Shown: one piece after another, positions 24,472 to 37,085 of the stretch | How positions within the stretch are numbered: the stretch's first letter is position 1 | How the letters are laid out: each line of letters starts with the position of its first letter | Source: Mesorhizobium sp. ES1-1 | Lineage (GTDB): Bacteria; Pseudomonadota; Alphaproteobacteria; Rhizobiales; Rhizobiaceae | DNA length: 64,000 nucleotides | NCBI RefSeq assembly: GCF_020164785.1 | Contig: NZ_JAIUGX010000009.1 | Location: forward strand, 205,133 to 269,132 | Reading direction: 5' to 3' | Translations under genes and position numbers: made by a program | Notes under the pieces: model-generated | What the model was told of the DNA's origin: nothing | Databases searched by the model: none | The model's input: only the letters and a program-made list of their open reading frames with translations

Positions 24472-25449
24472 TCATGCCGTCGGATCGTCGCTGCCGGGAA
24501 TGAAGGCATCGAACGCGGCAAGAAACTGCTCGCGGTAGATGTCGGCTTCCTGAAGGATTTCGTGGCGCGCACCGTCGATCATCAGCAGCGAACCGAGCCG
24601 CAACCGTCGGGCGTAGGCTTCCACGGCCTTGGTCGAGACCACTTGATCGGTGCTCGGGGCGATGATCAGCAGGGGAATCTGGATGCCGGCCATGAAGTCG
24701 GGGTCGCTCACCGCCTCCGACGCTTTCGCCGCTGCCCGCAGCCAGCTTATCGTCGGGCCGCCCAGGGCCAGTTGCGGATGCTCTTCATAGATCCGGGTGT
24801 TGCGCCGGTAGCGTCCCGGGTCGGTTGTCACCTTGTTCGTGTCGAAGGGAGCGGACACTTTCGGCCGCGGACCCCATGCGGCATAGAGCCGGCCGAGGCC
24901 TAGAGCACAAAACAAGGTACAGAGACGGCGAACTGTCGATATCGAGACAGGCAGATCCGGCAGAGTGAAGAACGGTGCGATCAGCACCATACGCCGGACG
25001 CGGTTTACCAAGGACGGTGAAGCAAGCAGTGCGACCGTCGCGCCGGCCGAATGCGCCAGGATGTAGTATGGTCCCCGGCAGTCGGGCAGCACGATCTCCT
25101 CGAAGAATTGATCGAGGTCTGCGGCATAGTCCCGAAAACTCCTGACATAGCCGCGCTGGCGGTCCGCGATGAGCCGGTCGGACGAGCCTTGGCCGCGCCA
25201 ATCGAAAGTTGCGACGCCAAAGCCGCGATCGGCGAGGTCGCGAATGGTTTCGTAATATTTCTCGATGCACTCGTTGCGGCCCGACAGGACGATGACCGTG
25301 CCCTTGATCGGCCGGGTCACCGCGCCGAACAGGCCATAGCGGATCTTCCTGCGATCACGGGTTACGAAGAAGCCGCGGGTGGCGTTCTCCGGCGTCGGAT
25401 TGCCATCGACTTCGTGGAAAAGGGGCTCGTCGTGGACAGAATCCGGCAT
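24472..25449 (-). CDS. Alpha/beta hydrolase, lysophospholipase-like
   Basis: A serine hydrolase of about 325 residues resembling PldB/monoacylglycerol lipase. VIVLSGRNECIEKYYETI is the oxyanion region, FDWRGQGSSDR the usual strand-turn, and LAHSAGATVALL the nucleophile elbow (G replaced by A before the Ser). LLIIAPSTDQVVS and DGARHEI hold the acid and His of the triad. Likely cytoplasmic; substrate unknown. A start at 25491 would add fourteen residues. The frame stays open to 25731, but the extra part crosses a hairpin and reads unlike protein. Confidence 0.82.
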   Translation of the reverse strand: MPDSVHDEPLFHEVDGNPTPENATRGFFVTRDRRKIRYGLFGAVTRPIKGTVIVLSGRNECIEKYYETIRDLADRGFGVATFDWRGQGSSDRLIADRQRGYVRSFRDYAADLDQFFEEIVLPDCRGPYYILAHSAGATVALLASPSLVNRVRRMVLIAPFFTLPDLPVSISTVRRLCTLFCALGLGRLYAAWGPRPKVSAPFDTNKVTTDPGRYRRNTRIYEEHPQLALGGPTISWLRAAAKASEAVSDPDFMAGIQIPLLIIAPSTDQVVSTKAVEAYARRLRLGSLLMIDGARHEILQEADIYREQFLAAFDAFIPGSDDPTA

Positions 25450-25572
25450 TCGGCGTTTCTTGGCTGAGGTCCTTGCGTGCCCGGCCGACATGGCTGGCGT
25501 CGCCAAGGTGATAGACGCCAACACGTCAAAAGCAAAGCAAATCACGGTTGCGTGGGGACTCCAACAGGGAAA

Positions 25573-25602
25573 GCCGGAAGCCGCCTGAAAGCTGCTTCCG
25601 GC
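25573..25602 (-). terminator. Orphan hairpin, possible terminator of a second small RNA
   Basis: Perfect nine-base arms GCCGGAAGC / GCTTCCGGC with a 12-base loop; the minus strand continues TTTCCC. Upstream on the same strand lie a TTCCTCCC and an ACCTCC motif, as in the small RNA at 23.4 kb, but no good promoter was found. It may equally be a bidirectional stem between the hydrolase and hsp20 regions. Confidence 0.4.
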
Positions 25603-25797
25603 CCCTGTCGATCCGGGAGGAAGGGACGTTAACACCCGGTCGGCCTCGTCGCGGCACAGGCCAAATGAGGTCCCGTGCCGCCTGTCGTTGATCCTGGAGG
25701 TATTTGTAACGCCGGCAGTCTGAACGCACACCGAAGCCGTGGTTCATCCGCCGTTCATCGAGAGCGGGCCGATTGCGTTTTCTGCCGGAGAAAAAAT

Positions 25798-25826
25798 CTT
25801 GAAATGCCTGCTTCGGTCCCCCAAAT
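25798..25826 (+). promoter_or_regulatory. Heat-shock (sigma-32/RpoH) promoter of hsp20
   Basis: CTTGAAA (25798-25804), 14 bases, CCCCAAAT (25819-25826). This is nearly the complete sigma-32 consensus CTTGAAA-N14-CCCCATNT. Transcription would start near 25833. Confidence 0.85.
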
Positions 25827-25832
25827 GTTGGG

Positions 25833-25930
25833 TGCGGTCGCCAATATCGGGGCCGCTGGTCCAGCCGAAACGCCGTTCAGGGTTTCGCACCGACCATACG
25901 CGAACCATGTTGCTCAACAGGAGAACACCT
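25833..25930 (+). promoter_or_regulatory. ROSE-type RNA thermometer in the hsp20 leader
   Basis: The ~98-base leader ends in TTGCTCAACAGGA (25910-25922). UUGCU pairs with the Shine-Dalgarno AGGA across a four-base loop, leaving one G bulged, the hallmark of ROSE elements that block translation at normal temperature and open on heating. Further stems are visible: GGTGCG (25831-25836) with CGCACC, and GAAAC with GTTTC. ROSE elements are widespread before rhizobial small heat-shock genes. Confidence 0.85.
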
Positions 25931-26398
25931 ATGCGTCACGTTGATTTTTCACCCCTCTATCGCTCGACCGTCGGCTTCGACCGTCTCTTCACCATGCTGG
26001 ATTCGCTTGCCCAGCCCGATGGCGCGCAGACCTATCCGCCCTACAACATCGAGCGCACCGGTGAGGATTCCTACCGGATCTCGATGGCGGTAGCCGGCTT
26101 CTCGGACGACGAAATTTCGATCGAGGCCCACCGCAATGTGCTGACCGTGAAGGGTGAGCGGAAAGACGAAGGCACCGGCGAGGGCTCCGAACTGCTCTAT
26201 CGTGGCATTGCCTCGAGGGCTTTCGAGCGCCGATTCCAGCTTGCCGACCATGTTGAAGTCGTTGGCGCGGCGTTGAAGAACGGCCTGCTCTTCGTCGATC
26301 TCAAGCGCAACATTCCCGAGGAGTTGAAGCCGCGCAAGATCGCGATCACTTCGGCCCCCGCCAGCGCCAAGCAGATCGAGGCAAAGGCCGCGGCCTAA
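25931..26398 (+). CDS. hsp20: Small heat-shock protein Hsp20 (IbpA family)
   Basis: An ATP-independent chaperone of 155 residues that holds unfolding proteins. The N-terminus MRHVDFSPLYRSTVGFDRLF is typical of IbpA-class proteins. The alpha-crystallin domain runs from about residue 37 (YPPYNIERTGEDSYRISMAVAGF) to LLFVDLKRNIPEELKPRKI. The start is fixed by the AGGAG nine bases upstream, which is part of the ROSE hairpin. Control is double: a sigma-32 promoter and an RNA thermometer. A strong terminator follows. Confidence 0.95.
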   Translation: MRHVDFSPLYRSTVGFDRLFTMLDSLAQPDGAQTYPPYNIERTGEDSYRISMAVAGFSDDEISIEAHRNVLTVKGERKDEGTGEGSELLYRGIASRAFERRFQLADHVEVVGAALKNGLLFVDLKRNIPEELKPRKIAITSAPASAKQIEAKAAA

Positions 26399-26423
26399 TC
26401 TCTAGGGTCGTCTCCCGAGACGG

Positions 26424-26451
26424 AAGCGGCGCTGAAAGGCGCCGCTTTTTT
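26424..26451 (+). terminator. Rho-independent terminator of hsp20
   Basis: Nine-base stem AAGCGGCGC / GCGCCGCTT with loop TGAAAG and six Ts. It also separates hsp20 from the convergent aldolase gene. Confidence 0.92.
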
Positions 26452-26463
26452 GTTGTCGGTAGA

Positions 26464-27516
26464 TTATCCCGCGAGCAATTGGCCGAAGCGGTCGACCTCA
26501 TCGGGGGTTGTGGCGAAGCTGGTGACAAAGCGATAAAGCAGCTCGTCCTCGCCGACATGGCCATCGAAACTATGCGGCCTGTGCCAATCATAGAAGGCGG
26601 CACCCGCGGCCTGCAGCCTGTCGGCTTCGGTCTTCTTGATGATCGCGAAGACCTCATTGGCCTGAGGCAGCCAGGCGAGCTTCGCCGAGGCCGAATCTTC
26701 GATCGCCGCCGCAAGCCGGGCTGCCATGGCGTTGGCGTGGCGGGCGGTGTCGAGCCAAAGCCCATCCTTGAAATAGGCTTCGAACTGCGCAGCCACGAAG
26801 CGTGACTTCGAAAGCAGTTGGGCGGCGCGCTTGCGCAGGAAGGCCAGTTCCCGGGCGCGATCAAGGTCGAACAGCACGATCGCCTCTGCGCACCAACAGC
26901 CATTCTTGGTGCCTCCAAAGGAGAGAATGTCGACACCGCGCTTCCAGGTCATTTCGGCTGGCGTCGTGTCGAGCGCGACCAGCGCATTGGCAAAGCGTGC
27001 GCCGTCCATGTGCACGGGCACGGAATGGTTCTTGGCAATGGTTGAAATCGTCTCGATCTCATCCAATCCATAGATCGTACCGACCTCCGTGGACTGCGTG
27101 ATCGAAACGGCCATGGGGCGCCCCCAATGGACGATCTCCGGCGCGAAGCGCTCCATCGTCTCCTCGAGATGGTGCGGATCGATCTTGCCAAGCGGGCCAT
27201 CGATGGCATGAAGGCGCGAGCCACCGGAAAAATATTCAGGCGCTCCACATTCATCCTCGATGACATGCGATTCGCGGTGGCAGAAGGAGATGCCGCCCGG
27301 CTTGTTGAACGTTGTCAGCGACAGCGCATTGGCGGCCGTGCCGGTCGCGACGAAGAACACCGCGACCTCGCGTTCGAAAATCTCGTTGAAACGCCGGTAG
27401 ATGGCCTGGTCGAGCGCACCATCTCCATAAGCGGTCGAAAAGCCGCCGGAGGCGGCCGACAGACCGGCAACGATATCGGGATGGGCGCCTGCCCAATTGT
27501 CGGAAGCGAAGAACAT
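26464..27516 (-). CDS. Low-specificity L-threonine aldolase-type PLP enzyme
   Basis: A fold-type I pyridoxal-phosphate enzyme of 350 residues that cleaves L-threonine or other beta-hydroxy amino acids to glycine and an aldehyde. The N-terminus MFFASDNWAGAHPDIV, the SFCHRESHVIEDECGAPEYF loop, HMDGARFANAL and the PLP-lysine in LSFGGTKNG are all in place. The start at 27516 gives the usual length; the longer frame runs into the regulatory region. It is divergent from gltB, which suggests a link with glycine/glutamate metabolism. Confidence 0.88.
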   Translation of the reverse strand: MFFASDNWAGAHPDIVAGLSAASGGFSTAYGDGALDQAIYRRFNEIFEREVAVFFVATGTAANALSLTTFNKPGGISFCHRESHVIEDECGAPEYFSGGSRLHAIDGPLGKIDPHHLEETMERFAPEIVHWGRPMAVSITQSTEVGTIYGLDEIETISTIAKNHSVPVHMDGARFANALVALDTTPAEMTWKRGVDILSFGGTKNGCWCAEAIVLFDLDRARELAFLRKRAAQLLSKSRFVAAQFEAYFKDGLWLDTARHANAMAARLAAAIEDSASAKLAWLPQANEVFAIIKKTEADRLQAAGAAFYDWHRPHSFDGHVGEDELLYRFVTSFATTPDEVDRFGQLLAG

Positions 27517-27675
27517 GTACCTGCCTGTGTGTGGGGAAATCACCGGGAATATGCGTTGAAGTTGAGCGGTTTCGGCGAGCGACGGCAAGGGCCAGACACC
27601 GGAAAACAGCTCGGGCCACCAAGGTCGGCGGGCGCGCGATCTTGAATGAAGCTTACGTTTGCGATGACATACGCG

Positions 27676-27786
27676 AAATTTTATGTCGTCGAACGCCCAA
27701 GTTTTTTGTGAATCAGTCTTGTGCGCAGCAGGGAATTCTGTCATAAAATTTAGGACAGTAGTGCTGTCTTATTTTGTCGCACAAAA
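27676..27786. promoter_or_regulatory. Symmetric AT-rich motifs between the aldolase and gltB genes
   Basis: AAATTTTATGTC (27676-27687) recurs inverted as GTCATAAAATTTA (27740-27752). A perfect TTTTGT-CGC-ACAAAA palindrome lies at 27772-27786 and GACAG-TAGTG-CTGTC between them. The AATTTTAT cores resemble Lrp sites, and Lrp regulates gltBD in E. coli; this is only an analogy. The rest of the ~490-base divergent region shows no gene. Confidence 0.4.
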
Positions 27787-27867
27787 CAGGCTGGATTGGC
27801 GTATCTTGCCTTTCCGGCTGTTGCCGCGAGCGGCAGGTGGACGGCCCTAAGCTGGCCTGTACGAATA

Positions 27868-27895
27868 CGGACCACGCGGAAAACCGCACGGTCCG
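27868..27895 (+). promoter_or_regulatory. Leader hairpin upstream of gltB
   Basis: Twelve-base arms (six plus four pairs around a two-base internal loop) closed by an AAAA loop. The tip GCGGAAAACCGC is close to the hairpin in front of gltD. No T-run follows, so it is not a terminator. Confidence 0.5.
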
Positions 27896-28008
27896 CAACT
27901 ATTTCGCAAGACGTGCCGCAAGGATCAAGGGTGAGCCAAGTGCTTGCCGGGGCAAATCGGCGACCGAAGAACTGGCCAGCGCCCGAAGCGCTGGGAACGG
28001 AGGACACA

Positions 28009-32730
<4,722 letters not shown>

Positions 32731-32740
32731 ATTTCTGCCA

Positions 32741-32767
32741 CAGCCGGGACGGCTGGCGTCCCGGCTG
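32741..32767 (+). promoter_or_regulatory. Hairpin between gltB and gltD
   Basis: Perfect 11-base arms CAGCCGGGACG / CGTCCCGGCTG with a five-base loop, ten bases after the gltB stop. There is no T-run. It probably stabilises gltB mRNA or sets the gltB:gltD ratio. Confidence 0.6.
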
Positions 32768-32830
32768 GCACATCATCAACAATCCCGACCTCGGGTTGAA
32801 GGTTGCCACGGCTGCCTGACGAGGTTACGG

Positions 32831-32848
32831 GTGCGGCGAAAACCGCAC
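32831..32848 (+). promoter_or_regulatory. Hairpin in the gltD leader
   Basis: GTGCGG-CGAAAA-CCGCAC, 25 bases before the gltD start. The AAAACCGCAC half is identical to part of the gltB leader hairpin. Confidence 0.45.
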
Positions 32849-32872
32849 CATCTGGACAGCAGGAACTGGACC

Positions 32873-34327
32873 ATGGGCAAGGTAACGGGCTTTCTCGAAA
32901 TCGACCGGCAGGTGCACAAGTACCAGCCGGCCTCCGATCGCATCCGGCATTTCCGCGAATTCACGCTGCCGATGTCGGACAAGGAGGTCGAGAAACAGGC
33001 CGCGCGCTGCATGGATTGCGGCATCCCGTTCTGCCATGGGCCGACCGGCTGCCCGATCCATAACCAGATCCCCGACTGGAACGACCTCGTCTATGCCGGC
33101 GATTGGGACAACGCGATCCGCAACCTGCATTCGACCAACAATTTTCCGGAGTTTACCGGCCGCATCTGCCCGGCGCCCTGCGAGGAGGCGTGCACGCTGA
33201 ACCTGGAGGACATCCCGGTCGCGATCAAGACGGTGGAGCAGGCGATCGCCGACAAGGCCTATGAAACCGGCCATATCAGGCCTTATCCGCCGGAGAAGAA
33301 GACCGGCAAGCGGGTGGCCATCATCGGCTCGGGACCGGCCGGCATGGCGGCCGCCCAGCAACTCGGCCGCGTCGGCCACGATGTGCATGTCTATGAGCGC
33401 GAGAGCCGCCCGGGCGGGCTGATGCGCTATGGCATTCCCGACTTCAAGATCGAGAAGCACTATATCGACCGCCGTGTCGAGCAGATGCGGGGCGAGGGCG
33501 TGACCTTTCATTGCGGCGTCAATGTCGGCGTCGACAAGCCCGTGACGGAACTGCTCTCGGAGTATGATGCCGTTCTCTATTGCGGTGGCTCGGAAACTCC
33601 GCGCGCGGCTGCCATTCCCGGTGACGACCTTGGCGGCGTGCATGATGCAATGCCCTATCTGGTGCAGCAGAACAGGCGGGTTGGAGGCGAGCCTATCCAG
33701 TCGGTGGCATGGCCTTCCCACCCGATCATCGCCAGCGGTCAGCATGTGGTCGTCGTCGGCGGCGGCGATACCGCGTCCGACTGTGTCGGCACGGCGTTCC
33801 GCCAGGGCGCGGTGCGTGTCACCCAGCTCGACATCCGGCCGCAGCCGCCGGAGAAGGAAGACAAGCTTTCAGTCTGGCCCTACTGGGCAACCAAAATGCG
33901 CACGTCGTCCTCGCAGGCCGAGGGCGCGGAACGCGAATTCCAGGTGGCGACGCTCGAGTTCATCGGCGAGGAAGGCCAGTTGACCGGGGTCAAGTGCTGC
34001 GAAGTCGACGAAAAGCGCAAGCCCATCCCCGGCAGCGAATTCGTGATCCGCGCCGATCTCGCTTTCATCGCCATCGGTTTTGCCGGCCCGACCACCGCAG
34101 GCTTGGTTACGGAGCTCGACGGGCAGATCAAGATCGTCACCGACAGCCGTCGGTCGAAGAATGTCGAGGCCAATGACCGCGACTACAGGACCAGCGTCGA
34201 CAAGCTCTACGCGGCTGGCGATGTACGCCGCGGCCAGTCGCTCGTCGTCTGGGCAATCCGCGAAGGCCGCCAGGCCGCGCGTTCGATCGACGAAGCGCTG
34301 ATGGGGTCCAGCGTGCTGCCCCGTTAG
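32873..34327 (+). CDS. gltD: Glutamate synthase (NADPH), small subunit
   Basis: The 484-residue flavoprotein that passes electrons from NADPH to GltB. The N-terminal region has the iron-sulfur cysteines CMDCGIPFCHGPTGC and CPAPCEEAC. IIGSGPAGMAAAQ binds FAD and VVGGGDTASDC binds NADPH; YAAGDVRRGQSLVVWAI closes the flavin site. The start at 32873 is preceded by AGGA. It is 142 bases after gltB. Its TAG stop overlaps the TAA stop of the convergent DUF459 gene. Confidence 0.97.
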   Translation: MGKVTGFLEIDRQVHKYQPASDRIRHFREFTLPMSDKEVEKQAARCMDCGIPFCHGPTGCPIHNQIPDWNDLVYAGDWDNAIRNLHSTNNFPEFTGRICPAPCEEACTLNLEDIPVAIKTVEQAIADKAYETGHIRPYPPEKKTGKRVAIIGSGPAGMAAAQQLGRVGHDVHVYERESRPGGLMRYGIPDFKIEKHYIDRRVEQMRGEGVTFHCGVNVGVDKPVTELLSEYDAVLYCGGSETPRAAAIPGDDLGGVHDAMPYLVQQNRRVGGEPIQSVAWPSHPIIASGQHVVVVGGGDTASDCVGTAFRQGAVRVTQLDIRPQPPEKEDKLSVWPYWATKMRTSSSQAEGAEREFQVATLEFIGEEGQLTGVKCCEVDEKRKPIPGSEFVIRADLAFIAIGFAGPTTAGLVTELDGQIKIVTDSRRSKNVEANDRDYRTSVDKLYAAGDVRRGQSLVVWAIREGRQAARSIDEALMGSSVLPR

Positions 34328-35544
34328 GGATTGCTTGCCCTTGTGCCGGTCACGACCGCATTGGCCGTTGGCCGAGGTGTTGGCGGCCAAGTGAAATCGT
34401 CGGCGCGGCCGGGTGAAGCTTCGGGCGCCTTGCCCTCCACGACGAGTTTTTCGCCAGGGAGGTCCGGATTGTTGTTTGCCGGCGGTGCCGCACCCATCAG
34501 TTCGGAACCGCCGTCGAGCGCGGGATCGCTGAGCAGCATCGGCGCGGTGCGGTCGATGACGATCGGCGCCGCAGCCGGCGCCGGCTCCTTGACGGGAGCG
34601 CCGGCCGGAGCGGAGGCGGTGACGGCTCCTCCGGGGGCGGCCAGGCCCAGGATCTTCAACAGCGGCTTTTCGGTATAGAAGGCGAGCTTGCGCTTGCCGG
34701 CCTTCGAGACATTGATTCCGTCATCGGTGCGCAGCCGCACGACCTGGCCGTTGGTGTCGGGTCCGCTGGTTATGAAAGCGCCGTTCTCGTCGACGAAGCC
34801 ATCCCAGACGTCGACGAATTCCGCGCCATGGTTTTCGGCCGCCTGATGGTAGATGTCGTTGAAAGCGAGCATGTCCGAGGTCATTTTCGGCACCTTGAAT
34901 GCCGGCATGCCGACCCAGAGGAACGGCAGCTTCTCTGCGGAAATGGCCTTGCCGAGTGCGTCGGTGCGGCGCTCATATTCCTTCGTCCAGTTCTCGGATC
35001 GGGGCGGTTCGCGCACATCGCCGACTTTCATCGCCTGGCGGTCGTTGGCGCCCAGCATGACAACCACGGCAGCTGGTTTTTCGGTGTCGATCAGCGATTT
35101 TATCTGTCCCGGCCAGTCATAGACGTCGTCGCGCACAAAGCCGGACGAACCGTTGCCGCGAAAGATGATCCTCACTGCGGGATTTTCGGCAAAGGCCGCG
35201 TCTAGACCCTCGGCGAGCCCCGAGGCCATGAAGTCGCCCACCACCAGAACGATGCGGGCATCGGGCGTCTTTTCGGTTATCGGGACCTGGGGTTCGGCCG
35301 GCGCGCGCGGGGCGCGGGGTTTTCGGCGCTTGGGCTTGGGCAGATCCTGCGGCGGCTGAACCCGCTCGAGGCGGCGGGGAAAAAGCAGATCGCGCAACGA
35401 CCAGCCGCGGCTTTGCTGCGGCTGTTCCTGCGCCAATGCCGGGCCGTGAAAGGCGGCCGCAGCACCAACGGCAAGCAGGATGACGGCCAGAATCACAATT
35501 GGCGCGCGACGAACAAGCCCTGCGATGCCCACGGCCGAAGCCAT
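34324..35544 (-). CDS. DUF459 (SGNH/GDSL-type) periplasmic hydrolase-like protein
   Basis: A 406-residue exported protein. An N-terminal hydrophobic signal (about residues 12-37, ending ALAQ) is followed by a Pro/Lys/Arg-rich linker. The SGNH-like domain begins VLVVGDFMASGLAEGL, with VRIIFRGNGSSGFVRDD and VVVMLGANDRQ as blocks I-III. The block I serine of GDSL enzymes is here in GDFMAS, as usual for DUF459. A Pro/Ala-rich low-complexity tail makes up the last ~100 residues. Likely a cell-envelope ester or polysaccharide modifier; the substrate is unknown. Confidence 0.82.
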   Translation of the reverse strand: MASAVGIAGLVRRAPIVILAVILLAVGAAAAFHGPALAQEQPQQSRGWSLRDLLFPRRLERVQPPQDLPKPKRRKPRAPRAPAEPQVPITEKTPDARIVLVVGDFMASGLAEGLDAAFAENPAVRIIFRGNGSSGFVRDDVYDWPGQIKSLIDTEKPAAVVVMLGANDRQAMKVGDVREPPRSENWTKEYERRTDALGKAISAEKLPFLWVGMPAFKVPKMTSDMLAFNDIYHQAAENHGAEFVDVWDGFVDENGAFITSGPDTNGQVVRLRTDDGINVSKAGKRKLAFYTEKPLLKILGLAAPGGAVTASAPAGAPVKEPAPAAAPIVIDRTAPMLLSDPALDGGSELMGAAPPANNNPDLPGEKLVVEGKAPEASPGRADDFTWPPTPRPTANAVVTGTRASNP

Positions 35545-35659
35545 TGCTCCTCCATCTCCATGGCAGATCCCGCAGGCGCAATGATCTGCAGGGCTGCGCC
35601 GCCGGATTGCTACAGTGTCGCGAACGCGGCGGAAAGGCCGCGCGGCACCGTCGCTGGCT

Positions 35660-36883
35660 CTATTTCCGCCGGAGCCATTTCAGCACTTCCAAGCTCGGAT
35701 AGCCATCCTGGGTGAGGCCGGCCCTGGCCTGGAAGGCCATGATGGCGGTCTTCGACCCGTCGCCGATCTTGCCGTCAAACTTGCCTTCGTAGAGACCGTG
35801 CTGGGACAGGCGCTTCTGCAACTCCTGCCTCTCCTCGAAGCTGAGCTTCGTGAAGGGCCGCTTCCAATCCTGCACAAGTCCGTTGGAACCGGCGATTTCG
35901 TCAGCAAGAAGACCGACTGCAAGCGCGTATTTGTCGGCGTTATTGTAGGCCTTGATCACCGAGAAGTTCCTGATCATCAGGAAGGCCGGCCCACCGCGAC
36001 CGTCCGGCACTTTCAGCGTCGCCTTGTCTGTCAGGTTCTTGAACGGCTTGCCGCTGGCCCTGACGACACCGAGCGCCTGCCATTGCGCCAGCGTCTTCGA
36101 GCCGGCGGGGAGCTTGCCAGCCGGCAGTGTGACCTCGTAGCCCCAGGTCTTGCCTGCCTGCCAGCCGTTTTTCTTCAACAGATTGGCCGATGTTGCTAGA
36201 GCGTCGGGGATCGAGTTCCAGATATCGCGCTTGCCGTTACCGTCCATGTCCACGGCATAATGCTGGTAACTGGTCGGGATGAATTGGGTGTGGCCCATGG
36301 CGCCCGCCCAGGAGCCGCTCAGATGGCTCTCGTCGATATCGCCGGTCTGCAGGATCTTGAGCGCCGCGACCAATTGGGTGCGGGCGAATTTTGCCCGCTT
36401 CGGATCTGCATAGGCCAAGGTCGCCAGCGAGCGCACAACATTACGCATGATGTCGTCGCGCTTGAGGATTTCGCCATAATTCGATTCCATCGACCAGATG
36501 GCCAGCAATATGTTGCGGTCGACGCCGAACCTCGCCTCGATCCTGTCCAGCCACGGCTTCCATTTCCTGGCCATCTGCCGGCCGACGGTGACGGATTGAT
36601 CGTGGACACGATTGTCAAAATAGTCCCAGGCCGGTGCGGTGAATTCGGGCTGCGTTTGTGCCTTCTCCAGCACCACCGGGTCGATGTCCCTGATGTCCCT
36701 GAAAGCCTGGTCATAAACGGCGCCGGAAACCCCGCCCTGAATGGCTGTGGCACGGAAGCCGGAGACCCACTGCCTGAAACCGGAATCGGCGAAAGCCGGG
36801 CCGGAGGGCATCAGCAAAGCGAGCGAGAGGCTGGCTGCCGTCACGGCGCCGGCGAAACGCTTTGCGACATTGCGAACGGACAT
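35660..36883 (-). CDS. Lytic murein transglycosylase (MltB/SLT type) with peptidoglycan-binding domain
   Basis: A periplasmic enzyme of 407 residues that cleaves peptidoglycan glycan strands with 1,6-anhydro product formation. A signal peptide ends at SGPAFA near residue 33. The catalytic domain contains ILLAIWSMESNYGE, whose Glu is the acid/base, plus GSWAGAMGHTQFIPTSY and DIWNSIPDALATSANLL. The C-terminal ~60 residues are a PG_binding_1 domain (LQKRLSQHGLYEGKFDGKIG). The start at 36883 follows GAAGGAGG. Confidence 0.93.
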   Translation of the reverse strand: MSVRNVAKRFAGAVTAASLSLALLMPSGPAFADSGFRQWVSGFRATAIQGGVSGAVYDQAFRDIRDIDPVVLEKAQTQPEFTAPAWDYFDNRVHDQSVTVGRQMARKWKPWLDRIEARFGVDRNILLAIWSMESNYGEILKRDDIMRNVVRSLATLAYADPKRAKFARTQLVAALKILQTGDIDESHLSGSWAGAMGHTQFIPTSYQHYAVDMDGNGKRDIWNSIPDALATSANLLKKNGWQAGKTWGYEVTLPAGKLPAGSKTLAQWQALGVVRASGKPFKNLTDKATLKVPDGRGGPAFLMIRNFSVIKAYNNADKYALAVGLLADEIAGSNGLVQDWKRPFTKLSFEERQELQKRLSQHGLYEGKFDGKIGDGSKTAIMAFQARAGLTQDGYPSLEVLKWLRRK

Positions 36884-37085
36884 CTTTTCCTCCTTCTCTA
36901 TAACGGGAAAGACCATTCATCACCGAACCGGGTTAGGAATTGGTTTACCATGGGCCGCATCTGGAACGAAATCTCGCTTCGACGCTTTACGTGTGCGTTT
37001 TCCTCCACCGCTCAAGTAATCCTTAATTCCGGCGTCATAATGTCGAGATGGGTGCGGAGCTGGCCAGCAAGCGGGTAACAAGACG

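Noticed and set aside
25450..25731. N-terminal extension of the alpha/beta hydrolase
   Set aside because: It passes through a perfect hairpin and has atypical composition; the hydrolase domain is complete from 25449.
36961..36983. EcfG-like site upstream of galU
   Set aside because: GGAAC is followed after 17 bases by CTT rather than GTT, and it lies far from the start codon.
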